Shown: piece after piece, positions 43,763-53,700 of the stretch | Numbering within the stretch: position 1 is the stretch's first letter | Layout of the letters: every line of letters starts with the position of its first letter | DNA from: Micromonospora endolithica | GTDB lineage: Bacteria > Actinomycetota > Actinomycetes > Mycobacteriales > Micromonosporaceae | DNA: 64,000 nt | Direction of reading: 5' to 3' | Assembly: GCF_003626595.1 (NCBI RefSeq) | Contig: NZ_RBAK01000001.1 | Span: forward strand, 1-64,000 | Notes under the pieces: model-generated | Told to the model about the DNA's origin: nothing | The model's input: the letters and a program-made list of their open reading frames with translations, nothing else | Database searches by the model: none | Position numbers and translations under genes: made by a program

Positions 43763-45241
43763 ATGAGCACGAAGCCGGCCCACGGACAGGAGGACTCGGT
43801 GGCCAAGACCGCTGCAGAGGCGACCACCGGCACAATTTACGTGCTCAAAGACCCCCGCGACCTGCACGTCTGCTACGTCGGAGCGACCACCGTCCCGCTC
43901 GTCACTCGACTCAACGGGCATCTCACCTCACCCGCGTCGGATGCGCTGCGGGCTTGGATCGCCGAACTCAAAACGGTCGGTCTCGTGCCGATGGTCGAAC
44001 CGCTCCAGGAAAACGTGCCCGTCGCCGGGCTCGCCGCAGCGGAGACTGCCGAGATCCACGCGAGGACGATGCGCCGCGAGCCGCTGCTAAACGTCAACGG
44101 TAAGGCCGCGGCACTGAGGATTCTCGCCGAACGCGAGGCGGAGAAGGCTCGCCGGCGCGATTTGACCCACTGGCGGACCACCGCCTCGCGGATCCGGGCC
44201 GTCACCGGTCCGTTGTCTCCCGGCTTCGACACTGCAATCATCCTGTCCGACGAGACCTGGGAGGCGATCCAGGAAGTCGCCGCCGTTCATGCTGCAATGG
44301 AGGAAGCCCAGGCGCAGCCGCCAAAACCTGTACACGAGATTTCTGACCCTGACCACTACCTTCCGGAGAGCGCGCGGTTGCTCGGGGAGTTCGGCGACGC
44401 GGTCCGCGAGGCCGAAAGTCTCGTCTTGGCCGACGCGTACCTCCAGGTCGGTCTCGCCGACGCCTGGGGGCGCTGGGACGAGCAGGTCCGAAAGTGTGTG
44501 GAGGCGGCGGCGGGCATCGAGCACTTCACGAGTCGCTACGAGGCGGGCCGCTACCTCGCTCTCGTCCGGTGGTACCTCGCCGTCATGCCACCGTGGCGGC
44601 AGCTCGCGTACCGCTGCGGCATTCCTACGGCCGGCCCCGAGTTCCATGCCTGGGTCAGCGATGAGGAGGACGTCCGCGAAGCCCTGCGAATCGCGGAGAA
44701 ACGTGAGCCCTTCATCGGCCGTGCCGCCGACGCCGTCAACGGCGACAACCCATACCAACCCGGGCTCCTCGACATCCTCGACACGCTCACCTCCGTGTAC
44801 AGCCGCCGTCGACTCGAACCCGGTGTCGTCGGGCCCGTACTGCGCCTCTTCGCCCGCCGCGGCTGCCTCGACAAGAAGATGGCTACGGCCTTACGTACCG
44901 TTGACCCGCATGCCCTCGACCACATCTACGGACCCGACCACGCCACCCGCATCGACCATGACCTCGACCTGCCTGCCGGCACCGCCGCCCAGGTCATTCG
45001 CCACCTCGGCGGACTCTTGAAACACAACGACGGCCTGCGCACCCTCGTCAAACGGGTCGACGCCCATCTCCCCGTCGCAGCTCTGCCCGACATCGCCGAC
45101 GACTGCGTCCACACGCCCGGCGCCCGCGCCATCGTCGCCGCCCTCATCACGGCCGGTCGGATTAAGGCACCCGTCTCCGAAGCGACCGCCTACGTCACGG
45201 CGGTGCGCGCTTGGTGGACACCACGGCCGCCCCGCAGCTAG
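43763..45241 (+). CDS. GIY-YIG nuclease-domain protein
   Basis: 492 aa. Residues ~24-90 fit the GIY-YIG fold: T-I-Y-V-L-K-D (first strand), C-Y-V-G-A-T-T (second strand), R-L-N-G-H-L, W-I-A-E-L and a later Glu in the M-V-E-P position. The remaining ~400 residues are mostly helical and not recognised. They include a region with charged helices and a C-terminal part resembling tandem small helical domains. Stand-alone GIY-YIG proteins in islands are often homing or defence nucleases. Preceded by an AGCC microsatellite that may vary expression. Function otherwise unknown. Confidence 0.65.
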   Translation: MSTKPAHGQEDSVAKTAAEATTGTIYVLKDPRDLHVCYVGATTVPLVTRLNGHLTSPASDALRAWIAELKTVGLVPMVEPLQENVPVAGLAAAETAEIHARTMRREPLLNVNGKAAALRILAEREAEKARRRDLTHWRTTASRIRAVTGPLSPGFDTAIILSDETWEAIQEVAAVHAAMEEAQAQPPKPVHEISDPDHYLPESARLLGEFGDAVREAESLVLADAYLQVGLADAWGRWDEQVRKCVEAAAGIEHFTSRYEAGRYLALVRWYLAVMPPWRQLAYRCGIPTAGPEFHAWVSDEEDVREALRIAEKREPFIGRAADAVNGDNPYQPGLLDILDTLTSVYSRRRLEPGVVGPVLRLFARRGCLDKKMATALRTVDPHALDHIYGPDHATRIDHDLDLPAGTAAQVIRHLGGLLKHNDGLRTLVKRVDAHLPVAALPDIADDCVHTPGARAIVAALITAGRIKAPVSEATAYVTAVRAWWTPRPPRS

Positions 45242-45653
45242 GGTGTGGACCCGTCCGCGCTCATGTTCCCGTGCGGAGGCCTGTGGGTTGGTTGGTGCCC
45301 GATGGTGCTTGGATGTCGAGCACACGGTCCACCGCTTCGGACGGCATTCGCGCCGTTCCGCGCCAGCTATCTGGTTGAACGGGTTCAGGGACAACCTCGA
45401 CGCGTTGCGCGACCTCGGCGATCGTGAGCCGGGTCCGTTCCCCGACTGGGAGACCGCCATCTCCCGAGGGTCAGCACCTCCCCCAGCGCCCGGAACTCCT
45501 TCCGCATGCCGGTAATTGCCAGCCACGTCAGCTCTAGCTCAACCGACGTGGGGTGATGTCCGAGGTCGAACGGCTTCGCCGGGGGGATCAAGTTAGCTGG
45601 CGGCGACTGCCGAGGCCATTCCTCCGTCGGGCGCCAATCGCCGTCTTTCTAGA
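45242..45653. other. Intergenic region with a possible decayed minus-strand gene
   Basis: About 410 bp. On the minus strand, two peptide-like pieces in different frames (L-E-L-T-W-L-A-I-T-G-M-R-K-E-F and T-R-L-T-I-A-E-V-A-Q-R-V-E) look like fragments of a small DNA-binding protein interrupted by a frameshift. This is weak evidence; otherwise nothing is seen. Confidence 0.25.
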
Positions 45654-48600
45654 ATGGATGCGCAACGCGGAGCGGAGGGGCTGTTGACCATCGGTGTAGT
45701 CGAACGCCACGTCCAAGGCGCGGACGAGGAAAACACGCCGCTGGACGGCGACGGTTTTCTCGACGCCAGCGCGGCCGCCAGCATCACGCCGGCCGGGGAC
45801 CTCGCCGGACGTCCGGGAAACTTTGTCCTGCTCGCGCCAGGCGGCGTCGGAAAGTCGGTCGTACTCGATGGTCTGCGGCGGCAGGAGAACGGCCTCGAGG
45901 TCGACCTCGTCGGGCTCCGGGGCGCCGATATCGGCCGAGCGATCGGTGCGGCGATCGCGCGCGGGAAACCGATTTACCTCGATTCCTTGGACGAGGCCCT
46001 GCTTACCGAGCCGGCCCTTGTCCGGCTGGTGAACCGGGCGATGTCCGGACCCGGGACCGATGGGGTCGAGTGGCGGCTCGCGTGCCGCCCTTCGGCTTGG
46101 ACCAGTGCATTTGTCGACGGCGTCAAGAGTGTCGAGAGACTGCGCCTGCTGCCGATGACGCGTGATGCGGCCCGTCGCCTGCTCGCCTCCCTCGATGTCG
46201 ACGAGGGCTTTCTGGATGCGCTGGCTGCGGCGGGCCGGAGCCGGTTAAGCGCCTCGCTGTTGCATTTCATCGCGGCGGCCCGGCAGTGGCAGGAGACGGG
46301 TCGTCTTCCGGGCCGGCGCGTGGATGCCCTGGAGTCGGAGGTTCAGCGGCTGCTGACCGAGCGGGAGGATCTTCGGCAGCCGTTGCGGACGGGCGCGGAC
46401 GTGCGGCGCCGGACCGCCGGCCGGCTGGCTGTCTTCGCTGCGTTCGGTGGCGTCGGCCGGTTCGCGTTCCGCACCGGCGCCGGTCAGACGGCAATCGCGG
46501 TCGCCGAGCTGCCGACTAGGCCGGAGCCGGACCGCCCCGACGTCACGGTTGGGGGCGAGGTCTACGCGGAGGTGCTGGGCAGCGCATTGTTCGACACCGC
46601 GCCGCAGGACACCGTCGCCTTCCGGCACCAGGAGTACGTTGACTACCTCGCCGCCAGGTACGTGGTGGACCGGGCGCCCACACGGTCCCAGGTCGCGGCC
46701 CTGCTCGGCCTGACCGATGGGGTGCTGCCGCGCTCGATAGTCGCGGTCGCGGCGTGGGTGGTAGCGCTGCGCCCGGAGTTCGCCGACGTCGTAGCACCCG
46801 CTAATGCAGCGGCCTTGGTCGAGTCTGAAGTTGACCTGCCGCCGGCCGCACGGGCGGCGGTCGTGGACGCGCTGCTCGCGGACGCGCGGGAGCACGAGGC
46901 GCCGCCGCGGTGGTCCCTGGACCTCTCGGTCGTCGTCCACCCCGACCTGGCGCGGCAGCTCACCGACCGGCTGTTGACCTGGATTGACCAGCCTTTCGAG
47001 GCGTGGTGGATCTGTCGGCTCGCCCTGGCCGGACGAATCTCGGCGGTCGCCCCTGCGGCGCTGGCGATCGCGCTCGACGACCGGCTTCCGTCGTGGGTCC
47101 GCAGGCCTGCGATCGATGTGGTGACCGACCTAGGCTCAGCGCCCGAGCGGGCGGCTCTGCTCGACGGCCTGAAGCTCCACCCGGACGCGGACCCAGACGA
47201 CGAGCTGCGCGCCGGACTGCTTGACGGGCTCTACCCACAGCACCTGACCACCACCCGGCTGCTGCCTTTCCTCACCCGGCCGCGGCGTGCCAATTTCATC
47301 GGCGCATATCGAAAATTCCTCTGGGAGTTTCCGGCCAGGATCCCGAACGCCGATCTGCCCGAGATTCTCGCCTGGGCGCGTGCAAGCCGCGAGCCTCATG
47401 GATCCGCCGAGGCCCGTCGTTGGACCAGCGATGTGCCGGTTCGGATCGCGCAGCGAGCCGTAGCCGCATCCGATGACCCCGCAGTGCTGGGGACCTTGGC
47501 AGAGCTCGTCATCGACCTGACCGGACACATCCGCGTCGACGCGCACTGGGCGCTAGACACCGCCCAGCGTCGACATCTCACCCTCGCCGTCGCGGCGCGA
47601 CTCGACGAACACCGATGGACCGTCCTGCTCCAACTCGGTCTCGTCACCGCCGACGACATCGACTGGCTGACGGACGCAGTCAACGAGGAACGAGCCACGA
47701 GCCACGACGTCCTGGCTCGATGCCTTCAGCGGCTAATTGCCCCGCCTGCCCCAACAGAAGACGAGCAAGAAGACGACGAGCAGGAAGCCGAGGACCGGCC
47801 CGACGCTACCGCACTCCGAGCGGCGATCTCGGCTGCCCGTCAAGACCTCGCCGCGTGGGCCGCCATCCCGATAGCTCTGGTGCTGGGCAACAAGTTGGAA
47901 CCGTTGTTCTTCTGCGACCTCGGCGCTCTCCAGGGCTGGTCGCTGCTGACGAACGACGAGCAGCGAGAGGTCCTTGACCGGGGCCTCGAATACCTCGTTG
48001 GGCATTCACCCAACCCGGACCTGTGGTTGGGCAAAGCCGAGATCGGACTCGACGTCATCCGCGAATGGTCCGGGGTCTACCTGCTGACGACGCTAGCCCG
48101 CCACGCGCCCGAGCGCCTCGGCGACCTCCCGCAGACGGCGTGGGCCAGGTGGGCGCCCGCCATCGCGAACGCCTGGGCCTTCGCCGACAACGACCTGCTC
48201 GGGGACCTTGTCGACCTCGCGCCCGCCGAGGCGAAGGCCGAAATCCGTACCGCGGTGCGAACTTCACTCGACAGCCGCACCGAATGGCGGCGCACACCCC
48301 TCTACAAGTACTTCGCCCAGGACCTGGTGCCTGACCTGGCCGCAATCCTGCCGCAGCGCCGCTACCCCGACGACCAGAACGCTGACATTCTCGCCTTCCT
48401 GATCGAGCATGACCCGCACGTGGGCGCTATCTCGGCCCGGTCGGTGGCTAACGGAGACGACTCGCAGCTGTCCCGCGCCGCGAACCGGCACCTCGCCCAC
48501 GTCGACAGCCGCAGCACGATCGACCGTCTCTTAAGCGAGTCGACGCCGCCCGGCGGATTCCTCGAACTCGTTGAGAGTCTGCCGCTGGACACGGTCGACG

Positions 48601-49478
48601 ACGGCCAGCTGGCCGACCTGGCCCGCCTCCTGCTCGGTCGGCTGCTGTTCACCAACCCTCGGGAAGATGAGGGTTCGTTCGACAGCCCGGCGCAGAGGGA
48701 AGCCCGCATGTGCAACTACGCAGTCGAGATGTTGGCCATGCGCGGCCTCGCCACTGAGCTCAAGGTGCTGGCCGACGGGCAGCCACCGCAAGCGCAGGCG
48801 CTCATCCAACGCCATCTGCGTCATGCCCGCCAGATCGCGGCCGACAACGCCCAGGCCCATCTCGACCCGGCCGGCCTGCTCGACTTGCTCGGCCGCTCGG
48901 ATCTACGGCTCATCCGCAACTCCGGCGACCTGATCCATGCCCTGCTGAACCACCTCGACGACCTGCAGCACGAAATCTCGCGCAACAACGGCTTCCGCGA
49001 CCTGTGGTCACCGAACGGCAAAAACCTCGGCAGCGAGGACGACATCACCGACTGGTTGCGACGCCGCCTGACCGACCAACTCGGCCGGGACCGCGTCATC
49101 CTCGCCCGGGAGCCCCAGGTCGAACGCATCGCAGTCAAGGGCTCCGGCACGCGCATCGACCTGACCGCAGGCGCCCCGACCAACACAACACCCGTCGGAG
49201 TCGCCGGAGCGATCATCGAGGCGAAGCTGGTCAGCAACGACGAGTTGCCCACCGCACTACAAGATCAGCTCGTGCGGCGATACCTCGCAGCGACCAGCCA
49301 GCGGCACGGCATCTATCTCGTGTACTGGCTTTCTCCCGAACAACGGACCTCCGGGTCGCGGAAGTATGCCGACAAGCAAAAGCTCCTCGACGACATGCGG
49401 CGCTGGGCCGCGGAGGTGGCACCGCAGTTCGACGTGAGCGTCTACGTGCTCGACGTGAGTTGGCCGAAGCGTCAGTGA
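45654..49478 (+). CDS. NACHT-like ATPase with C-terminal PD-(D/E)XK nuclease
   Basis: 1,274 aa. Walker A A-P-G-G-V-G-K-S (residues 61-68), Walker B P-I-Y-L-D-S-L-D-E-A (about 105-114) and the NACHT-family H-Q-E-Y-V-D-Y-L-A-A-R-Y (about 325) identify a STAND ATPase. A long helical-repeat region (about 400-1100) would be the sensor. The C-terminus has a nuclease-type core R-I-D-L-T-A (about 1165), then I-I-E-A-K-L-V (about 1186), i.e. the D...E-x-K of PD-(D/E)XK enzymes. In described Avs proteins the nuclease is N-terminal; here the order is reversed. The ATG at 45654 has no ribosome-binding site; a TTG at 45684 preceded by GGAGGGG is an alternative. Single gene on the plus strand. Confidence 0.8.
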   Translation: MDAQRGAEGLLTIGVVERHVQGADEENTPLDGDGFLDASAAASITPAGDLAGRPGNFVLLAPGGVGKSVVLDGLRRQENGLEVDLVGLRGADIGRAIGAAIARGKPIYLDSLDEALLTEPALVRLVNRAMSGPGTDGVEWRLACRPSAWTSAFVDGVKSVERLRLLPMTRDAARRLLASLDVDEGFLDALAAAGRSRLSASLLHFIAAARQWQETGRLPGRRVDALESEVQRLLTEREDLRQPLRTGADVRRRTAGRLAVFAAFGGVGRFAFRTGAGQTAIAVAELPTRPEPDRPDVTVGGEVYAEVLGSALFDTAPQDTVAFRHQEYVDYLAARYVVDRAPTRSQVAALLGLTDGVLPRSIVAVAAWVVALRPEFADVVAPANAAALVESEVDLPPAARAAVVDALLADAREHEAPPRWSLDLSVVVHPDLARQLTDRLLTWIDQPFEAWWICRLALAGRISAVAPAALAIALDDRLPSWVRRPAIDVVTDLGSAPERAALLDGLKLHPDADPDDELRAGLLDGLYPQHLTTTRLLPFLTRPRRANFIGAYRKFLWEFPARIPNADLPEILAWARASREPHGSAEARRWTSDVPVRIAQRAVAASDDPAVLGTLAELVIDLTGHIRVDAHWALDTAQRRHLTLAVAARLDEHRWTVLLQLGLVTADDIDWLTDAVNEERATSHDVLARCLQRLIAPPAPTEDEQEDDEQEAEDRPDATALRAAISAARQDLAAWAAIPIALVLGNKLEPLFFCDLGALQGWSLLTNDEQREVLDRGLEYLVGHSPNPDLWLGKAEIGLDVIREWSGVYLLTTLARHAPERLGDLPQTAWARWAPAIANAWAFADNDLLGDLVDLAPAEAKAEIRTAVRTSLDSRTEWRRTPLYKYFAQDLVPDLAAILPQRRYPDDQNADILAFLIEHDPHVGAISARSVANGDDSQLSRAANRHLAHVDSRSTIDRLLSESTPPGGFLELVESLPLDTVDDGQLADLARLLLGRLLFTNPREDEGSFDSPAQREARMCNYAVEMLAMRGLATELKVLADGQPPQAQALIQRHLRHARQIAADNAQAHLDPAGLLDLLGRSDLRLIRNSGDLIHALLNHLDDLQHEISRNNGFRDLWSPNGKNLGSEDDITDWLRRRLTDQLGRDRVILAREPQVERIAVKGSGTRIDLTAGAPTNTTPVGVAGAIIEAKLVSNDELPTALQDQLVRRYLAATSQRHGIYLVYWLSPEQRTSGSRKYADKQKLLDDMRRWAAEVAPQFDVSVYVLDVSWPKRQ

Positions 49479-49738
49479 TGGCGAGGCACGACGGACGTAG
49501 AGGTCTTGACGACGGGGCAGGAGCACTCCGTCGCCGCGCTCGGCCGCGCTCCGAGGCGGGTCGGGACAAGACCTGAGGCCCGAGCGACGGCCCACCTGGC
49601 ACGCATAGATCCCCCGGTGGATCAGATCGGCCCAGCCAAGTAAATCGCGGCAGTAGACTGAATCCGTCTGAGCGGTATCCATGAGGCTCCGCTCCAAATT
49701 CGTTGACGTTGCGAAACCGGTGACCTCATAATCCGAAC

Positions 49739-50587
49739 GTGACAGATCCGGCAGTCGACTGGTCGCCAGCCGACAATCCTCATGCCATTGCGGTCTCTGA
49801 GGCTCAGTGGTGGCAGCGCACGGCCCAGCTGGCGATCCGACGCCTCCAGGATCCCGACGATGATCGCATCTCTTGGTTCAGCTCTCGGCAGATCGATGCG
49901 CGGCAGCTTATATTCGCCTTACGGCAACTTCTGAATGCCGAACAGTTGGTGCAAGCCGCGCTGGAGGACCTCGGCGTGGATGAAGCGGTGCGCGATGCGC
50001 TTGGCCGAGCAAGGCTTCAATACGAGACGTCGCTACCAGGGTTACAGCACATCCGCGACGCCCTGATGCACTTCGACGAGTGGGCGCGCGGGAAGGGCCG
50101 CGGCCCACCGAAACGGCGCGTTGATTCCGGGGTTTCGCTGCGTCAGGTTGCCGGCGACTACTGGGGCTTCGCCTACGACCCCGACGCGGGAACGATCTCC
50201 TTGGGCCCTTATCGAATCCGGGTTGACGTTGTCGAGGAATCTGTTGCCAGGTTGTCTGACGCAATCTACCTAGCGGCCCGCGCCATAGACCAGCGAAAGG
50301 CACTGGACCTCAAGTTCCAGGTGCTTGAGGCCTTGGCGGCGTCAGGAATTCCCTGCAATGCATCGGATACGCCGATTAGAGTCATTTTGGGCAGGGACTG
50401 CAGGGTATGGTTGTCTCTGGCGAGAGAACCGGATGCCGGAGCGGACATAAGTCCGGCCCAGCGGATCATCGAAGCGCTCAGGAGCATTAACGTCGGAGTG
50501 GTATCTATGACTAGGCCCGATGATCTAGACCTGGCCGGACGTCTCACCGCTGGCGAGGCCCTCGCTTGCCAAACGAACTCTGGGTAG
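49739..50587 (+). CDS. HEPN-like hypothetical protein
   Basis: 282 aa from a GTG. Not assigned to a named family. The N-terminal half is helical and contains Q-H-I-R-D-A-L-M-H-F-D-E-W (about residues 100-112), with R-x4-H spacing as in HEPN RNases. The C-terminal ~130 residues alternate strands and helices (I-R-V-I-L-G-R-D, W-L-S-L). It converges on the STAND ATPase gene with a ~195-bp gap. A HEPN toxin or effector is possible; the motif alone is weak proof. Confidence 0.5.
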   Translation: MTDPAVDWSPADNPHAIAVSEAQWWQRTAQLAIRRLQDPDDDRISWFSSRQIDARQLIFALRQLLNAEQLVQAALEDLGVDEAVRDALGRARLQYETSLPGLQHIRDALMHFDEWARGKGRGPPKRRVDSGVSLRQVAGDYWGFAYDPDAGTISLGPYRIRVDVVEESVARLSDAIYLAARAIDQRKALDLKFQVLEALAASGIPCNASDTPIRVILGRDCRVWLSLAREPDAGADISPAQRIIEALRSINVGVVSMTRPDDLDLAGRLTAGEALACQTNSG

Positions 50588-50782
50588 CTAAACACCATAA
50601 ACGGGTTGCGAACTATCAGCATCGTGTCGGGATGGGCTCACTGCGCGGCGGCGCGTCCGTGCTTCCGGACGCGATGCGGTGGATCAATTCGTATGCACGT
50701 CAGTGCTCGCCAAAACACCACGCGCCGTCTCAGACGTTTCCCCAGGAGGGGCCGTCCACCCCTACCTCCGGAGCGGGGCATC

Positions 50783-53700
50783 TCACCAGTCACGGTGCTC
50801 GAGAAAGCGGCGGTCATGGTCGACCTCCAAGCGGATGGCTGCCTCTGCTGTTTCAACCAGTTCGTCATAGAACGCCCGCTCTGGCGAACCCTCCGCCAGT
50901 GTTGCCGCAACGGCGCGACTCCGGTCGCGCTGCTCGACATCCTGGGGGAATGGTTCACCGACCGTGCCTCCCCATCCGCCGCTGCGCACAGAGCGGTGAA
51001 GGCCGCGGCGAACTTCTCGGCGGCAACGTTCGCCGTGCTCTTCCGCCGCGCGAAGGACTCGGACGACGAAGTCCGAGTGCACCCAGACGAACGTACGCTG
51101 CGCGTGCTCCAGAACTACGCCGAGTGCCCTGATGTGCTGCATCGAGTTGGTTTCCAGCGCTCGGTCCAGCGTTTCCAGGACGTCGTCGTCGAACGTCACC
51201 GCCACCGCCGCGAAGAGCGCCCCACAATCATCGACGCTAGCGTCGTCGATGTTCTCGGCGACCCAGTCCAGGGACTCCCACAGGAAATCGCGGAAGCGCA
51301 CGGTACCGCGGAACCGTAGAGTCTCCTGCCATTCGGCCGGCAAGGCACGATACCCGTCGGCCTGCGGTTCCGCGTCCGGCTTCGCCCGGCGCTTCAGTAG
51401 CCGCATGACCGCCTCGGGCTGCACTGCCGAGAGGCCGGCCAGGAAGTCTTGGACCTCGTACTGCTCGATCGTGGCCGATCCGGCTATTCCGGCGAGGAGC
51501 TGTTCGCGGTCGGCGGCGTCGACATCGCCGTATGCCAGGTAGCCGTGCTCTCCGAAGGCGGAGAGCACCTCCTTGGCCACGGCCGGCGAGTGCTGAAAAG
51601 AGACCGACAGGACAAGGTTCGCGGCGCTGGCCCGGTCGTACTCGCCGATCCACCGCACCGCCTGCAACGCCAGGCGTCGGGTTGTCTCGTCCTCGTGGTG
51701 TAGCAGCTGGCGGAGTGTCGCCTGCTCCCGGGCATCCATCGGCCCTTGGTGGCCGCGGTAGCGGCTAAGGCCGTTCGCAGTCAGCCGAGTGAGGGTGACA
51801 TGATCGCAGCGCAGCAGCCTGCTCACCGCTTCCCATCCAGCGTCGGCATCACTCAGCAGGAGTTCCTGTGCCGCAACCGGAAGCAGGCATGCCACCGGGC
51901 CTTCCGGTTCGCGGATCACCGACGCCACGAGAGCCTGCGCGAGCGAGGGCCGGTTTCGCATCAGGGCACGGGCGAACGGCTCAGGATTCGCCTGCCGGCC
52001 GGTCAATGCGGCCTCCTGCTCGGCCAGCAGGCCACCGGCGAGCTCGTCGAGCAACGCTTCCTCCGACGTATTCGCCAGCACCCGGCGCGCGAGGGAATCC
52101 AGCTTCTCGGCTAGTACCCGCTGCGCCTCGCGGAAGTCGTTCACGTCATCCAGCAGATCGCCCCACCCATCGTGCAGAGCCACTGCGATCTCGTACTCGA
52201 TAGAGTCGGGGAGCGCGTCCAGGACCGATCTTGCTGCTGCCCTAGTCACGCCGGGTGCATGACGAGCGTGCCACCTGAGGCTCTTGCCGACCGCGATCGC
52301 GACAACGGGGTCGATCGGCCGGGTGGCAACACGGTCGCCGAGCAGGCCAAGCGTTTCCAGGAAGTCGGGTGTCCACTCGTCCCGCTGCTCCGCGGGAACG
52401 GTGTATCCGTAGAACCCGTGAGGGTACTGCAGCGCCTTCTGCAGGGTCTCTGCGGCGCGGACGGCTTCCCAGCGGTCCGGCGACCACAGTTCGTCTAGAA
52501 CGAGGTCGACGACCTGCCGTCGTAGTGACGACACCGCCACGGGGTCCAGCTGGAACTGTTTCAGAGTCACCTGGGTCCCATCGGACTCCTTCTCGTCGAC
52601 CTCCGTGGCCAGCAATGGCTGGAGAATCTCCAGCGGCGAGACCCGGGGGTTGCTGCCCGGGCTCGCCGCGATCCACCGCTTCGCGGCGTCGACCATTCCG
52701 GTGTTGAACTCCAGCGGCTTCCACCGCTTGAACTCGGCCAGGTCTCGCAGGACCTGGACGGGATGATCTATCTGCCGCTGGTCTGTTCGCCCGTCCTGCC
52801 CAGCCAGTTTCCAAAGGAGATCGACCGAAGCGGAGAAGGTTTTCCGATCCAGCGCTGCCTTCTCCAGCACGGGCGGCAGTGCAGCCCTGATCCGGTCCCG
52901 GCACTCTGGATCGGCGTCAGGTGCCCTACAGTCCTCGTACGCGAGCTGGCAGATCCTCAGCAACGCGGCTGCCTGATAGAAGACCACCCGTCGCAGCCGC
53001 CGGAGCAGGGCCAACTTGTCGTCGAAATCTGTCCGGTCGAAGCGCGCGACCAGGGCGTCCCACAGCTCGTCCACTAGAGAGGGCCGCGACGCCGGCGCCG
53101 CGTGGCGGACATTCCAGTCCACCCGACTGGCGTTGAGCACCAGATGAAGAAGCGCCTCGCCGTCGACCACCCGCAGGATGCGCTCGAGGTACCCTGTGCC
53201 GACGCCCGAGCGGATGTCAACGATGGCGTCGGCGAGAAGAGTGTCACCCAGCAGGTCCGGCACCACCCGCAGCGCATTCTCCCTGCGCAAAAGGACCCCA
53301 GCGTTCTCCAACTCACGGAACTCGGGCAAAATCTGATCGAACGCCCTGCTGGTCAGCACCTTGGCTGCGGCCCGAAACTCCTGCTCGTTCAGCCGGAAGG
53401 GCTGCAAGGCCGCGATGGCGTGCAGCACCTCCCGCCGCAGGCCGGGGTCGGCGACCGCCGTATCCGTAGTGAGCGCCTTCGCGAAGGCCGCCATCACCTC
53501 GTCCCGCAGTAGGTCATCGCTGGTCACACGGCCGGCGTCTAGCCTGCCTCGGCGAATAAGTCCCCCACCCACCACGATGATCAACGGGCAGTCACGGCCG
53601 ATCACCGCGAGCCTGCGCGCCACGTCCTCGTCGTGCCCCGCCCCAAGCACCGCGCCGGCGAGAGCGGCCGCCTCTGCGAAGGACAGATCCTCCAGCCGCC

